Shown here: positions 5,674-5,949 of the stretch, piece after piece
Position numbering within the stretch: position 1 is the first letter of the stretch
How the letters are laid out: each line of letters begins with the position of its first letter
The notes under the pieces: model-generated
What the model saw: the letters and a program-made list of their open reading frames with translations, nothing else
Databases searched by the model: none
Told to the model about the DNA's origin: nothing
Program-made: the position numbers and the translations under genes
NCBI GenBank assembly: GCA_030613795.1
Contig: JAUWLG010000093.1
Location: 1 to 5,949 of the forward strand
Length of the DNA: 5,949 nucleotides
Origin: Helicobacteraceae bacterium
GTDB taxonomy: Bacteria; Campylobacterota; Campylobacteria; Campylobacterales; Sulfurimonadaceae
Direction: 5' to 3'

Positions 5674-5949
5674 TTATTTACATTGATGATTTCTAAGCTC
5701 ATAACTGCGATGACCATCAAAAATCAATGCATTGTCTTGAATTTTGACATCGATCAGACGGTCAAGCCCATCATCACCTTGAAGAATCAGCTGTTCATTT
5801 TCAACGGACCATCTCCCAAGCTTCTGCTCTTGCACACGAGACATTCCCCCCGCCACTGTCCGTTCTTCCAGGATCAGGTACCGTCTATTGGAACAGAGCC
5901 AAAGTTCACGCTTGTCATCATATGCACCATCTCGTTTGATGTACGCAAT
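5674..5949 (-). CDS. Partial CDS, C-terminal 91 residues of an unrecognised protein (5' end outside the window)
   Basis: The reading frame is open from the right edge to the TAA at 5674-5676. It therefore looks like the 3' end of a longer gene rather than a 60-residue gene starting at the GTG at 5854-5856, which has no convincing ribosome-binding site. The visible part alternates polar and hydrophobic residues, as in beta-strands: ELWLCSNRRYLILEER, then GRWSVENEQLILQGDD, then LIDVKIQDNALIFDG and a final HRSYEL. The pattern of GRWSV plus QLIL, then a short strand and a final tyrosine strand, recalls small beta-barrel envelope proteins of the NlpE-N or lipocalin-like kind. That is a resemblance only. 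No signal peptide can be judged because the N-terminus is missing. Confidence 0.7.
   Translation of the reverse strand: MAYIKRDGAYDDKRELWLCSNRRYLILEERTVAGGMSRVQEQKLGRWSVENEQLILQGDDGLDRLIDVKIQDNALIFDGHRSYELRNHQCK

Noticed and set aside
5854..5856. GTG as the start of a 60-residue gene
   Set aside because: The frame stays open upstream to the window edge, and the beta-strand-like pattern begins before the GTG.

Overview
The window is a gene-dense, single-strand stretch of a bacterial chromosome, with every convincing gene on the minus strand. The proteins suggest Campylobacterota (epsilonproteobacteria), probably a free-living Sulfurimonas/Sulfurovum-like lineage. The ArgRS resembles, as I remember it, the Campylobacter-type enzyme from its first residue to its last. 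tatA is directly followed by argS, as in that group, and the promoters look like TATAAT-type -10 boxes behind T-rich DNA. The genus is an inference from memory of protein families; no search was run.

Read in the direction of transcription (right to left): a 5'-truncated gene of unknown function runs in from the right edge (5674-5949). After about 100 bp with a candidate promoter comes a compact block ftsW (4403-5569), murG (3370-4395), dedA (2772-3380), with a 7-nt gap and then an 11-nt overlap. A 70-bp promoter-bearing gap follows. Next are a 114-residue cysteine-containing protein of unknown function (2357-2701), a second gap with a promoter-like site, tatA (1994-2242) and argS (410-1990). 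ArgS ends in a strong hairpin that starts right after its stop codon.

The first block makes sense as a lipid II cycle. MurG completes lipid II at the inner face of the membrane. FtsW polymerises it into septal glycan outside, releasing undecaprenyl pyrophosphate. A DedA protein is a plausible recycler of undecaprenyl phosphate, because members of that family are now known to flip this lipid. The second block is housekeeping: twin-arginine protein export and arginyl-tRNA charging, with argS starting at TTG one codon after the in-frame tatA stop.

Positions 1-409 hold no gene. They contain three diverged units that share a 5' box and a 3' box, each unit rich in imperfect hairpins. Two hairpin types recur with different, compensating sequences but bulges at the same place, so the fold rather than the sequence appears to be kept. 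This non-coding mosaic is the least ordinary part of the window. No CRISPR array, tRNA, rRNA, phage or transposase gene was seen.
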